This document shows, one piece after another, positions 1 through 8,690 of a DNA stretch of 39,454 nt; position 1 is the stretch's first letter, and each line of letters begins with the position of its first letter. This DNA comes from Candidatus Peribacteria bacterium. Its GTDB lineage: Bacteria > Patescibacteriota > Gracilibacteria > Peribacterales > Peribacteraceae. The position numbers and the translations under genes are program-made. Under the pieces are notes generated by a model. It saw only the letters and a list, made by a program, of their open reading frames with translations, was not told where the DNA came from and searched no databases. Location of the stretch: NCBI GenBank assembly GCA_943355155.1, contig CALREJ010000005.1, forward strand, positions 1-39,454, written 5' to 3'.

Positions 1-789
1 ATCGTGCTCCAAGCAATTGCCGGCAAAGATCCATTGGATGGCACGACAGGGGAAAATCCTGTTCCTGATTACACAAAAAGTCTGACAGGGGACGTGCAGG
101 GGATGAAGATCGGACTTCCGGAGGAGTACTTTATCGAAGGGCTTCACGAAGAAACCAAGAAGGCCATCATGGAAGCCTCCAAAGTATTTGAATCATTGGG
201 CGCGACAATTCACAATATTTCTCTGCCACACACGAAATACGGCGTTGCCACCTACTATGTAATCTGCCCCTGCGAAGTAAGTTCAAATATGGCTCGTTAC
301 GATGGCATTCGCTATGGGCATACCGCTGAGAATCCAGACTCGCTCATTGATTACTACGAGCAAGCACGGAGTGGGGGATTCGGCGCTGAAGTAAAACGCC
401 GCATTATGATCGGCACCTATGCACTGTCCGCTGGCTATTATGATGCGTATTACCGCCAAGCGCAGAAGGTACGGAGCCTCATCTGCCAAGACTTCACGGA
501 GGCCTTCAAGAAAGTTGATGTGATTTTGTCACCCGTTGCCCCTACTCCCGCATTCAAAGTGGGCGCTCATGAGAATGATCCGGTGTCGCTGTACTTGGAG
601 GACGTTTTTACCGTAAGTCAGGCCATGGCGGGCATTCCGGCCGTATCATTGCCCTGTGGAGCCTCCAGTGAAGGCCTCCCGATTGGACTACAGCTGATAG
701 GGCCGCAATGGCAGGAAGGAACGATCCTCAAAGCAGGACATGCCTTTGAGCAGGGGACGGAGTGGCATAAACGAAAACCGCAGTTGTGA
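1..789 (+). CDS. gatA: Glutamyl-tRNA(Gln)/aspartyl-tRNA(Asn) amidotransferase subunit A, C-terminal part (5' end outside window)
   Basis: Frame open from base 1; amidase-family C-terminus (DGTTGENPVPDYTKSL, VDVILSPVAPTPAFKVG, GIPAVSLPCGASSEGLPIGLQLIGPQWQEGTIL). Confidence 0.93.
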   Translation: MVLQAIAGKDPLDGTTGENPVPDYTKSLTGDVQGMKIGLPEEYFIEGLHEETKKAIMEASKVFESLGATIHNISLPHTKYGVATYYVICPCEVSSNMARYDGIRYGHTAENPDSLIDYYEQARSGGFGAEVKRRIMIGTYALSAGYYDAYYRQAQKVRSLICQDFTEAFKKVDVILSPVAPTPAFKVGAHENDPVSLYLEDVFTVSQAMAGIPAVSLPCGASSEGLPIGLQLIGPQWQEGTILKAGHAFEQGTEWHKRKPQL

Positions 790-792
790 AAT

Positions 793-925
793 AAAAAACG
801 TCATGGTGAGGTGCACGGCAATCGAAACCGTGCCCCGAACCACGACCTCCATAAGGAGTCATGGATTCGGGGCTTCTTATCTTTTTTAAATTTTAAGGAA
901 GTCGCACCTCACCATGACGTTTTTT
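793..925 (+). other. Nested inverted-repeat element (22-bp outer stem enclosing at least two hairpins), terminator-like 3' T-tract
   Basis: AAAAAACGTCATGGTGAGGTGC (793-814) is the reverse complement of GCACCTCACCATGACGTTTTTT (904-925). Inside: GCACGG/CCGTGC and CCCCGAA...CTCC-ATAA-GGAG...TTCGGGG. Confidence 0.75.
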
Positions 926-932
926 TTATTTT

Positions 933-960
933 CAATTCTCAATTGTCAATTTTCAATTAT
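933..960 (+). repeat. Heptamer tandem repeat CAATTNT x4
   Basis: CAATTCT CAATTGT CAATTTT CAATTAT, exact 7-bp phase. Confidence 0.8.
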
Positions 961-1005
961 TCCCTATCATGCCCGCGTCGTTTCATTTCTCCTTCCACCA
1001 TCCCC

Positions 1006-1881
1006 ATGGCGTACTCCTTTCTTCGCCGTTTCTATCTCTTCTCAGATACCTACGGACGCAGTAAAAACCCTTTTTTGCAGGATGACGCCGATGCATTGAT
1101 CTCGACCGATTTCCGCTCCACTCCGCTCGAAACCGTACGTCGCGAGTTTGATATCTACGGACGTGAAATTATCACAGAACACGTTCTGCGCCTGATTTTG
1201 ACGCTCAATAACAATACGAAGAATTCACCGTATCTCCCAAAAGCAGTGAAGGATGAGTTTGCCAATACGATCACAGGCGTCTTCATCAACTCGGCTCCGC
1301 GCACGACACGTGAAAACGGCGGACACTTCTACCTCGCCACCATCGACAATATCCGCATTGTGACGACAACACTGAGCGGTCTTTCCACGATCAAAGATAA
1401 GATCCAAACCCTCCAGCACCTCGATAACGATAAAAACATCATCTACGGAAACACCGAACAGTTCCGCAGCAGCTACATGCCGTATTTACTGCACCCAGAC
1501 CACGGAATCGACCTCGTAAATGACAGCATCGATATCATCCCAGACTTCCCCGAAGACGAATGGGAACTGAGTTACGTCGACCGTTTCGGCAATATGATGA
1601 CCTACACGAAGAATACGACAAAGAAGTGGGAAGAGGTGATGAAGGCCGCGGGAAGCAATAAAACAATAAAGCTGATCGTCGGTAACGTAAGCCAAACCGT
1701 ACAGATCGGCAGCAGTCTCGCAGACGCTGACCCCGGTGCGCTCGTCATGTACAAAAATAACGACATCGATCTTGTCCGCAAATGGATGCCAGACGAAGAC
1801 AGCTACACACGTCTCTACCGCTCTGCCTACCTACAATTCAGCAAGGCTGATGTGGGGGCTAAGATTAAGATTGCGGACTGA
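1006..1881 (+). CDS. Uncharacterised protein; possible resemblance to the C-terminal domain of SAM hydroxide adenosyltransferase (DUF62)
   Basis: Start moved to ATG 1006 (MAYSFLRRFYLF) because the upstream part of ORF 811-1881 crosses the hairpin and repeat. Motif YVDRFGNMMTY...VSQTVQIGSSLADADPGALVMYKNN is DUF62-C-like. Confidence 0.6.
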   Translation: MAYSFLRRFYLFSDTYGRSKNPFLQDDADALISTDFRSTPLETVRREFDIYGREIITEHVLRLILTLNNNTKNSPYLPKAVKDEFANTITGVFINSAPRTTRENGGHFYLATIDNIRIVTTTLSGLSTIKDKIQTLQHLDNDKNIIYGNTEQFRSSYMPYLLHPDHGIDLVNDSIDIIPDFPEDEWELSYVDRFGNMMTYTKNTTKKWEEVMKAAGSNKTIKLIVGNVSQTVQIGSSLADADPGALVMYKNNDIDLVRKWMPDEDSYTRLYRSAYLQFSKADVGAKIKIAD

Positions 1882-1979
1882 CGATGTTGGCTTGTTGGCT
1901 TGTTTCTGGTCGGCTCGTTTTGTTGAAAATGGTTACTAATGGATAACAAGTAACCAGCCAACAAGCCAACCAGCAACAA

Positions 1980-2516
1980 TCACCCCCTCATCCACCCAAA
2001 AATGCCTCTCTTCTTTGTGCTTTTTGAAGCACTCATAACGGCATCCTTGGAAGGCTCCACGGTGGAGGCTTCGACGACGTCTGGGGAAGGGGACTGGGGC
2101 TCCGGTAAGCTGAGACGTTTTTGGAGTGAACCCATGAGCATATTCCCTTCGCGGAGTCGATCGTTCAGTGCATGAATCACTTCCCACTGCTTTTCGATCT
2201 GCGCGTTTTTCAGGCTGAGTTCATTTTGGAGGATGCTAAAGATGTCTGCGGCTGGTTCTGCCTTCTTCTTTTTCTCTTCCACTGGGGCTGAACCGAAATT
2301 GCGGGTGATGATGTCTTCTTTGATTTTCCATGTGAAATTCTCACCTTTTTTCTTAAAAGCAGCGACCTGCTTGGGGTTTGGTTGCAACGCAGTGCGATCC
2401 TGATGTTTATCATCCTCTGCGATAGATTGAATAAGCCGTCGAATAGTCGACGCAGATCGACCGGTCTTTTCTGCTGCTTCTGCGATGGTGAGGAAGGGGG
2501 TGTCCATGGAGGGCAT
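1980..2516 (-). CDS. Helix-turn-helix DNA-binding protein with coiled-coil tail
   Basis: N-terminal TIAEAAEKTGRSASTIRRLI HTH; later KNAQIEKQWEVIHALNDRLREGN coiled coil; basic C-terminus. Confidence 0.7.
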   Translation of the reverse strand: MPSMDTPFLTIAEAAEKTGRSASTIRRLIQSIAEDDKHQDRTALQPNPKQVAAFKKKGENFTWKIKEDIITRNFGSAPVEEKKKKAEPAADIFSILQNELSLKNAQIEKQWEVIHALNDRLREGNMLMGSLQKRLSLPEPQSPSPDVVEASTVEPSKDAVMSASKSTKKRGIFGWMRG

Positions 2517-2589
2517 GGTATACCTCCGTGGAGGACTCCACGAGAAATGAGGCTTGGCGAAAAAGGAAGATGTGACGAAATCATTTTCT

Positions 2590-2784
2590 CTACTTCGGCT
2601 CCGTCACCTCCCCCGCATACGACGTCGCCATTGCTTTTCTGAAGCCCTCCACATCGCTGCAGATGGCGTTTCCGAGGAGCCAACGGGCCTTCACGTCTAC
2701 TGCAACATCTGTCTGGTCGTAGCACGGGACTCCTCCTGCGAGAATTGCTTTGAGACCTGTTTCGTAATGTGCTGCACCTGCGCA
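2590..2784 (-). pseudogene. C-terminal relic of a second, type I-like L-asparaginase
   Basis: Minus-strand frame preceded by an in-frame TGA (2785-2787) with no start codon: CAGAAHYETGLKAILAGGVPCYDQTDVAVDVKARWLLGNAICSDVEGFRKAMATSYAGEVTEPK*. Resembles the AsnA C-terminus (G.Y.TG.A...AG....DMT.E...K...L......RKAM....GE.T). Confidence 0.75.
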
Positions 2785-2798
2785 TCAACCGAGAAATT

Positions 2799-4133
2799 TC
2801 ATACAAGTTCGCGCACCAAATTTTGCTCCATTTGATCGTAGAATTTGCGCAGATCATTATCATCAAAGTAGACACCCAATCCTTCTGATTGTCCCAATGG
2901 CTGAATGCCAAGTCTGTGGAGTAAGTAATTTGTTTTGGCGTCAAATGTAGCTGGTGATGTGTTTAGAATTGGTAATCTTCGCTGAAGATTCGGAAGGGAT
3001 TCCCGTACTCGTGCTCCTGCTTTATAGGTACCAGTCAAAACTGTGGAGTCATGAAATGGAGCCTCAAAAAGAATAATTTTGCCACGCTTTGCCGCCTCGA
3101 GTGCAACTTCGATAAGGCTGTCATCTGCTGTTGCACTTCCTAATTGAGTGAGAATCGCAACTCGTTGTTGAACGATATGCACCGCAAAGGCTTCTGTTGA
3201 TTTATCTGTCATTGATGCCGGAAATAAATTTGCCGGACTTGTAATTTGGGTAAAAGGATCATATGGCCCCTTATGGTCATAACTTATGGCGTGTGAGGCA
3301 AATTCCATGCCGCCTCTACTTTTCCCTGTTCCAAAATCCAAAAGAGCCGGAGCCAATCTATGTAATGTTCCATCGCGAGAAGCTCTTTCCCAATCTGTTG
3401 CATCAAAATCCTGGTTCGGCTGATTCCAGAGTCCAAATGCATTTACTGTTTTGTCCCCAAGTTTTACTGCCCATGTTCCTCTGGAAACTCTCAAGCCGCA
3501 ACACACCATGACCTCAGCAATCCTTCGATTGAAACTGGATGCAAGTTTGGCTGTTGAAATACTGCGCTCCATTTGATCCTTTGCATCCGTTCCTGATTTT
3601 CTCGCTGGTTCCTGTGAGCCCGTAAAAATAATACTTTTTGGGAATCCTTTGAGCATCAGGGAAAGATACGATGCACCCTTCGCCATAGTGTCTGTACCAT
3701 GTGTGACGATAATTGCGTCATACATATCTGATATCTTTTCTTCGAGTTCCATAATCATTTCGGCAAGAAATCGCCACTGATCAACCGTCATCTGTGAAGA
3801 ATCCAACTTCATGAGATCGCAGAGCATAAGATGCACACTGGGATCTTCGGGCAAACCCAAGGCATCAAAGCTTTCGCGCAGTGATGCCGTGGGTGCTCTT
3901 CCTGCATCAGTTTCATCTGATTGAAATGTGCCCCCTGTCCCAAGAACAACGATTACCTTTTTCCCACTCTCTCTTATTCCACGAACTTTTTCTCGAAAAT
4001 CATCCAAAAATTTGCGGAAGCTGGGGGCATTCTCACTGAGAAGAGTTTCATAGGTTGGGGCTGCCGGACGTACTTGTTTTGCAAACTCAACAAGATCGAA
4101 TTGATCTACCTCTGTAATAGCTTCTTCGGGCAT
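2799..4133 (-). CDS. L-asparaginase / asparaginase-like amidohydrolase
   Basis: VIVVLGTGGTFQS catalytic Thr motif and AIIVTHGTDTMAKGASYL second motif; start MPEEAI at 4133 (alternative 4160). Confidence 0.88.
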   Translation of the reverse strand: MPEEAITEVDQFDLVEFAKQVRPAAPTYETLLSENAPSFRKFLDDFREKVRGIRESGKKVIVVLGTGGTFQSDETDAGRAPTASLRESFDALGLPEDPSVHLMLCDLMKLDSSQMTVDQWRFLAEMIMELEEKISDMYDAIIVTHGTDTMAKGASYLSLMLKGFPKSIIFTGSQEPARKSGTDAKDQMERSISTAKLASSFNRRIAEVMVCCGLRVSRGTWAVKLGDKTVNAFGLWNQPNQDFDATDWERASRDGTLHRLAPALLDFGTGKSRGGMEFASHAISYDHKGPYDPFTQITSPANLFPASMTDKSTEAFAVHIVQQRVAILTQLGSATADDSLIEVALEAAKRGKIILFEAPFHDSTVLTGTYKAGARVRESLPNLQRRLPILNTSPATFDAKTNYLLHRLGIQPLGQSEGLGVYFDDNDLRKFYDQMEQNLVRELV

Positions 4134-4361
4134 GGTGAATGGAGAAAAATAAGCATGCATTCATAGATATATTGAGTGTTAATGTCACACTTTCCTAAAA
4201 AATCAATTCATCAATAAATGGCTCCAAACAAACAAAAAATAACAATATATTATGTGAAATATTTCCCCGACAACACCCTGTTGTGGATTTTGAACAACAG
4301 ATTGGTGGCTTTGTCGCTGTGTATTGCGACCGAGCGGGATGATACTCTATCCTACAGAGCT

Positions 4362-5150
4362 ATGATCGAAAGTTTCCTCCAAAGCCTCGGCCTGACCGAT
4401 ACCGAAACACGGGTGTATTTGTATTTGCTGACGCATGGGGAGTCGATTGCGAGCATCGTGGCGAAGCGTCTCGGACTCAAACGCGCATCGGTGTATCAGA
4501 TACTCGAGACACTCGAGGCGAAGCAGATCATTGTCCAGTTTAACAAAAATAACGTCGCACATTTTGATTCCGTCGACCCCGATGATTTGGTGCTCCTCTG
4601 TGAAGAACGTGTGAATCAGATGCAGAGACTGAAACAAAAAGCGGAAACACTGAAAACGGAATTTAAGAAACTACGGGAGAAGGGGAAGATGCCGACACTC
4701 GAGATTCGCGGGAAGATCAAGTATTACCAGGGACTCGAGGCGGTGACGCAGTTGATTGATGAAACACTGAAAGAAAAAAGCAGTGAACAACTCTGTTTTG
4801 GACTGAATACATATCACACCGAACTCGCGGGTGATGACTGGGGAGATTACACGGAGAAGCGTGTGAGCAAGGGAATCCACGTGCAGAGCATTCAGCCCGA
4901 TACCGACGCTGCGATTGCGTATAAAGCACGCGACAAGAAGGAGCTGCGTGAAACGAGGTTGGTGCCACATAGTAAATTTCCCGGCAAATGCGAGATCAAT
5001 ATCATCGGCGATATGGTCGCAATGTTTTCAACCGGCACGCACGAACAAATGGGAATGAAGATGTACAACAAAGACCTCGCTGAGGCACTGCGAAGTTTGT
5101 TCCACTTGGCGTGGGAGCGGTCGGAGTTTTATGATAAAAAGAAAAGCTGA
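4362..5150 (+). CDS. TrmB-family transcriptional regulator
   Basis: IESFLQSLGLTDTETRVYLYLLTHGESIASIVAKRLGLKRASVYQILETLEAKQII winged HTH plus TrmB-like C-terminal region; likely start ATG 4362. Confidence 0.85.
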   Translation: MIESFLQSLGLTDTETRVYLYLLTHGESIASIVAKRLGLKRASVYQILETLEAKQIIVQFNKNNVAHFDSVDPDDLVLLCEERVNQMQRLKQKAETLKTEFKKLREKGKMPTLEIRGKIKYYQGLEAVTQLIDETLKEKSSEQLCFGLNTYHTELAGDDWGDYTEKRVSKGIHVQSIQPDTDAAIAYKARDKKELRETRLVPHSKFPGKCEINIIGDMVAMFSTGTHEQMGMKMYNKDLAEALRSLFHLAWERSEFYDKKKS

Positions 5151-5175
5151 TGACGATCATTTTCCATTTTCCTCT

Positions 5176-5661
5176 ATGAAACTCGGCATCATCTCCGACA
5201 CACACGAGAGTATTGTGAATATCGAAAAGGCAAAGAAGGTATTTGCAGCGAAGGGCGCATCGCCCATCATTCACCTGGGCGATTACTGCGCAGGGCCTTC
5301 TGTGCGGGCGTTTAAAGGGACGAAGATCATCGGGATTCTCGGCAATAATGACGGCGATGTGCTGAGGCTCGAGAAAAATTTCCGTGAGATCGGCGGGGAT
5401 TTCCGGTGGGAATTTTGCGTGCTGGATTATGACGGTTTAAAAATCGCCTGTTACCACGGCACGGTTCCCGAAATTACCGACGCACTCATCAAGTCCAAAA
5501 CTTACGACGTTGTGCTTTGTGGTCACACGCACGAACTACGCCATGAAACGATCGACGGGGTGCTTGTGCTCAACCCCGGCAGCGCGCATGGATTTGAAAA
5601 AGAGGGGACGGTGGCGATACTGGATACGGTGACGCGCGAGGTGGAGATGGTGGTACTCTAA
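5176..5661 (+). CDS. YfcE/MJ0936-type metallophosphoesterase
   Basis: MKLGIISDTHES, HLGDYC, GNND, YHG, CGHTHELRHE, NPGSAHGF motifs. Confidence 0.92.
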   Translation: MKLGIISDTHESIVNIEKAKKVFAAKGASPIIHLGDYCAGPSVRAFKGTKIIGILGNNDGDVLRLEKNFREIGGDFRWEFCVLDYDGLKIACYHGTVPEITDALIKSKTYDVVLCGHTHELRHETIDGVLVLNPGSAHGFEKEGTVAILDTVTREVEMVVL

Positions 5662-5683
5662 TGACCACAAAAAGTATTTTTCC

Positions 5684-6436
5684 ATGCAAAACATGAATTT
5701 CCTCTTCATTTTCTTCGTCACACTGGCATCGACTTTTCTGAGTGCAATGTCCGGAGGGGGAGCATCGACAATCAATTTGCCGGTGTTTCTGATGCTCGGG
5801 ATTCCCTTTCCGCTGGCGACGAGTGTGCAGAAATGCAGTTCGGCGTGCTGGGTGTTGCCTGCTGCACGAAATTATCTGAAGAACAGAAAAGTTGATTGGA
5901 TGTTCATCATCGTATTTTCACTTCTTGGTCTTATCGGTGTCCTTGCCGCTGTGTCGATTATTGTCGGCGTCGACCAAGCGATTTTGAAGAGAGTGGTGGG
6001 CGTGCTAATTTTAGTTTTTGTCCTTCATACGTATTTCAAAAAGGATTTAGGATTGCACGAAGAAAAAAATCCTTCGAAAGCACGGCGAATCGCTTCGTAT
6101 CCGATGGGACTGGTTCTTGGATTCTACGAGGGGATCTTTGGAGCGGGCAACGCGATCGCGTTCAGCATCTGGACGATGTACACGCGCGGCTACGATCTAC
6201 TGCGCGCCATGGGGCATTACTACGCCGTCTCGTTCTCGTGGACACTCGCAACGGCCATTCTCCTCGCATACAAAGGTGTGTTTGATCTGTGGCTCACGAT
6301 CCCTGCCATTCTCGGCGGCATCGTTGGCGGGCACTTAGGATCTGCATTTGCCGTCTACAAAGGAAACACATTCGTGAAAAATGTATTTGTGGTGATTGGG
6401 GGATTACTTGGATTGAAGCTGGTGATTGGAGTGTAA
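5684..6436 (+). CDS. TauE/SafE (DUF81) family permease
   Basis: Multi-TM protein with LSAMSGGGASTINLPVFLMLGIPFPLATSVQK and a second GFYEGIFGAGNAIAF half-repeat. Confidence 0.85.
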   Translation: MQNMNFLFIFFVTLASTFLSAMSGGGASTINLPVFLMLGIPFPLATSVQKCSSACWVLPAARNYLKNRKVDWMFIIVFSLLGLIGVLAAVSIIVGVDQAILKRVVGVLILVFVLHTYFKKDLGLHEEKNPSKARRIASYPMGLVLGFYEGIFGAGNAIAFSIWTMYTRGYDLLRAMGHYYAVSFSWTLATAILLAYKGVFDLWLTIPAILGGIVGGHLGSAFAVYKGNTFVKNVFVVIGGLLGLKLVIGV

Positions 6437-6503
6437 TGCACAATCAAATCCCCGCATGCAGTGTCTCATTTCCTTCGGAGGTATGTGCAGAACGGTACAC
6501 TTT

Positions 6504-6842
6504 TTACGTAAGCAGCAACTCCAGTTTTGCAAGAACGTCTGAGAGAACAGAGGGGGACACGCGTTCAATGATGCGCGCTTTGCGTGCCTGCCAATCGAGA
6601 CTCTTCACATGATCCGCAAGAATAACTCCTTTTGTTTTCATCGTTCGTGGAAGAGCGACTTCAAACGGATATCCCTTTGCATGGCTTGTGATGGGGCAGA
6701 AAATTGCTAAACCAACTTTTGCATTGTAGGAACGCGGCGAAAGAACGACAGCAGGTCGTCTGCCTGCCTGTTCTTTTCCCTGTTGAGGATAAAATTGAAG
6801 CGACACAATATCGCCCCGATCTGGTGTCGTAAGAGTTACCAT
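6504..6842 (-). CDS. mazF: MazF-family endoribonuclease toxin
   Basis: MVTLTTPDRGDIVSLQFYPQQGKEQAGRRPAVVLSPRSYNAKVGLAIFCPITSHAKGYPFEV..GVILADHVKSLDW. Confidence 0.93.
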   Translation of the reverse strand: MVTLTTPDRGDIVSLQFYPQQGKEQAGRRPAVVLSPRSYNAKVGLAIFCPITSHAKGYPFEVALPRTMKTKGVILADHVKSLDWQARKARIIERVSPSVLSDVLAKLELLLT

Positions 6843-7069
6843 ACTTCTTTGCCGGTTACAGAGCCTGTCTGAACCTCCCCATGCATATTCTCGGGAGTCA
6901 CCTGTTTCAGGAGCGAAGAGAGATCCTGCGATGTACACGCAATGTGCAGACCATTCTGTTCGAGAGAGAGCTCCACGTCCTCTCCTGAATCGATTCCCAT
7001 ATGAACGGCGAACGCCTTTGGGATACGAATCCCTAAGCTATTTCCCCATCGCTGAATTTTCGTTTTCAT
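6836..7069 (-). CDS. mazE: MazE/AbrB-type antitoxin
   Basis: MKTKIQRWGNSLGIRIPKAFAVHMGIDSGEDVEL SpoVT/AbrB fold; overlaps mazF start. Confidence 0.92.
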   Translation of the reverse strand: MKTKIQRWGNSLGIRIPKAFAVHMGIDSGEDVELSLEQNGLHIACTSQDLSSLLKQVTPENMHGEVQTGSVTGKEVW

Positions 7070-7076
7070 AGAATGA

Positions 7077-7093
7077 GTATACATTGTATATAC
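7077..7093 (-). promoter_or_regulatory. Candidate MazEF operator/promoter palindrome
   Basis: GTATACATTGTATATAC imperfect palindrome directly upstream of mazE ATG 7069. Confidence 0.35.
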
Positions 7094-7235
7094 ATGGATG
7101 TCGAGAGTGCATTGCGAACAGAAAGGATACTATCCGATTGTGGGAAGGCATGAAAAAAGTTGTTTGGTGCGATGGTTCTTTTTGCTCATCAGAAAAAGCA
7201 AAAAAGCGTTCTATAGCCCCTAAGAACCCCTCCAC

Positions 7236-7793
7236 TCAGACCGCTGTCATGATGGAGAGGAGAACCAGAATGCCGAGCGCGTTCATCGTGAAGCAGAGGA
7301 TCATAAACTGCACGCCCTTCATGTCGGAAATGCCACTGATGAGTGCGATGCCGAATTCGTCGGGAAGAGGAGACGCGATGACGATGCCGGCGAAGGACCA
7401 GAGGAGATATTCACGGAGAATGGGTGGCATTTTTTCGTGGTGAAGGAGGGCATGCAAACGTAAAAAAATACGCGATGATTTCAATTGGTGCACTTCATCA
7501 TGGAAGATAGAAAATCGAATCAGACTGAAAATGCATACATCGACAATAAGTGCTCCGAGACCTCCGAGAAGTGCTGCAAGAAACGGATTCACCGCATGAT
7601 AGATTTCCGCAAAGATCGCGATGCCAAAGGGCGCAGTGAATCCAAAACTAAAAAGCATGCCCCCCAGAAACGCAGAGTAGTAACCATACTCATGAAGCGT
7701 CGACGCATAGGCATCGAACACACCAAGGTGATAGAGCACATACGCCAGTACGCAAAACAGCAGGAGTAAGCAAAGTTTTGGATATTTGTGCAT
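7236..7793 (-). CDS. Multi-pass membrane protein, possibly DedA/VTT-like
   Basis: Several hydrophobic helices; FGFTAPFGIAIFAEIYHAVNPFLAALLGGLGALIVDV and SPLPDEFGIALISG resemble VTT-type segments. Confidence 0.6.
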   Translation of the reverse strand: MHKYPKLCLLLLFCVLAYVLYHLGVFDAYASTLHEYGYYSAFLGGMLFSFGFTAPFGIAIFAEIYHAVNPFLAALLGGLGALIVDVCIFSLIRFSIFHDEVHQLKSSRIFLRLHALLHHEKMPPILREYLLWSFAGIVIASPLPDEFGIALISGISDMKGVQFMILCFTMNALGILVLLSIMTAV

Positions 7794-7814
7794 CGGATCA
7801 GTATAGCATAAACC

Positions 7815-8459
7815 TTACTTTTTGTCTTTTCCTTCCCATCGCTTTTTTACCTGTGCGTTATCAGCCTGAGCCAGAGTCATGAGCTCCTGATTCCTATCCA
7901 TCTCCTTCCAGTTCCCGCGCTCAGCGTTTCCGAGAGCTGTCGCAAAGCGATTGCGGAAAAACCCCGGTGAAGCCAGAGTTGGATCGACCACCCACGCGAG
8001 ATCGTTCATGGAGAAAAAAAGATAGCGATCGTAATGCTTGAAGAGTTTTTGCAATTCAATAAATGACGGCAACGCGACGAGATGCTCTTTGCCTTCGGGA
8101 ACGATTGTGAGGGGATCGCCCGCGTACGGAAGCAGATGCACATGCGAATGAAAAACTGTCTGGCCGATGTTTCCATGCTCGAACGAGCTCACGCTTCCGT
8201 ATTCTTTTTTTAAGAAAGCGGAGACCAATTCGTAGAGTTCAACGAATTCATCAAACTGTTTTTCTGAATATGCACCAATACACGAGAGATGCTCTTTTGG
8301 GATGATCAGAATATGTCCTTCGCAAAGCGAATGATGATCGCAGACGATGCGGAAGTTTTCTGTCTCATCTAAAAGATCAGCGAAGGCATTGGACGTGGGA
8401 TCGCAGTGCGAGCAATGTGCGCGGATGTGATCTTCGGAGAAAGGGTCTTGGATAAGCAT
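7815..8459 (-). CDS. HIT family protein
   Basis: HSLCEGHILIIPKEHLSCIGAY and histidine triad GQTVFHSHVHLLPY. Confidence 0.88.
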   Translation of the reverse strand: MLIQDPFSEDHIRAHCSHCDPTSNAFADLLDETENFRIVCDHHSLCEGHILIIPKEHLSCIGAYSEKQFDEFVELYELVSAFLKKEYGSVSSFEHGNIGQTVFHSHVHLLPYAGDPLTIVPEGKEHLVALPSFIELQKLFKHYDRYLFFSMNDLAWVVDPTLASPGFFRNRFATALGNAERGNWKEMDRNQELMTLAQADNAQVKKRWEGKDKK

Positions 8460-8560
8460 GCGAGTAGTCTAGAGGATCGGCAGGGTGTTGTGATGGATCA
8501 TTATTTAGCAAATACTCAAAAGCAAATTTTTTTGTTGTGGCCGTGCCACGTGATCGCGCA

Positions 8561-8659
8561 GCGATTTTACGTGGCGGCATCGAGAGGATGCTGTTAGAAC
8601 TTATGCGGGTGGATTTGGGAGCGGTGACACAGAGGATGAGTTCAGTATGTATCGCGTAA
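8561..8659 (+). pseudogene. Start-less ORF tail, copy 1 of a duplicated C-terminus
   Basis: In-frame with the stop at 8657-8659: ...RAAILRGGIERMLLELMRVDLGAVTQRMSSVCIA*. Homologous to the peptide at 11116-11199. Confidence 0.6.
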
Positions 8660-8690
8660 ATTTTGCAAAATAGTGCTAGATTGTAGGTAA

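Noticed and set aside
811-1005. N-terminal extension of ORF 811-1881
   Set aside because: It translates the hairpin element and the CAATTNT repeat; ATG 1006 is a more credible start.
2210-2944. ORF 2210-2944 (-)
   Set aside because: Overlaps the HTH gene, the asparaginase relic and the asparaginase end in another frame; low-complexity Arg/Ser-rich translation.
6504-7069. MazEF as part of the mobile island
   Set aside because: Separated from the island by membrane and HIT genes that look like core; a standalone toxin-antitoxin locus is sufficient explanation.
8565-8585. Left attachment site matching the tRNA-Asp end (shared GTGGCGG)
   Set aside because: Only 7 bp shared (ACGTGGCGGCATCGA vs TGTGGCGGATCCGA); too short to call without an empty-site comparison.
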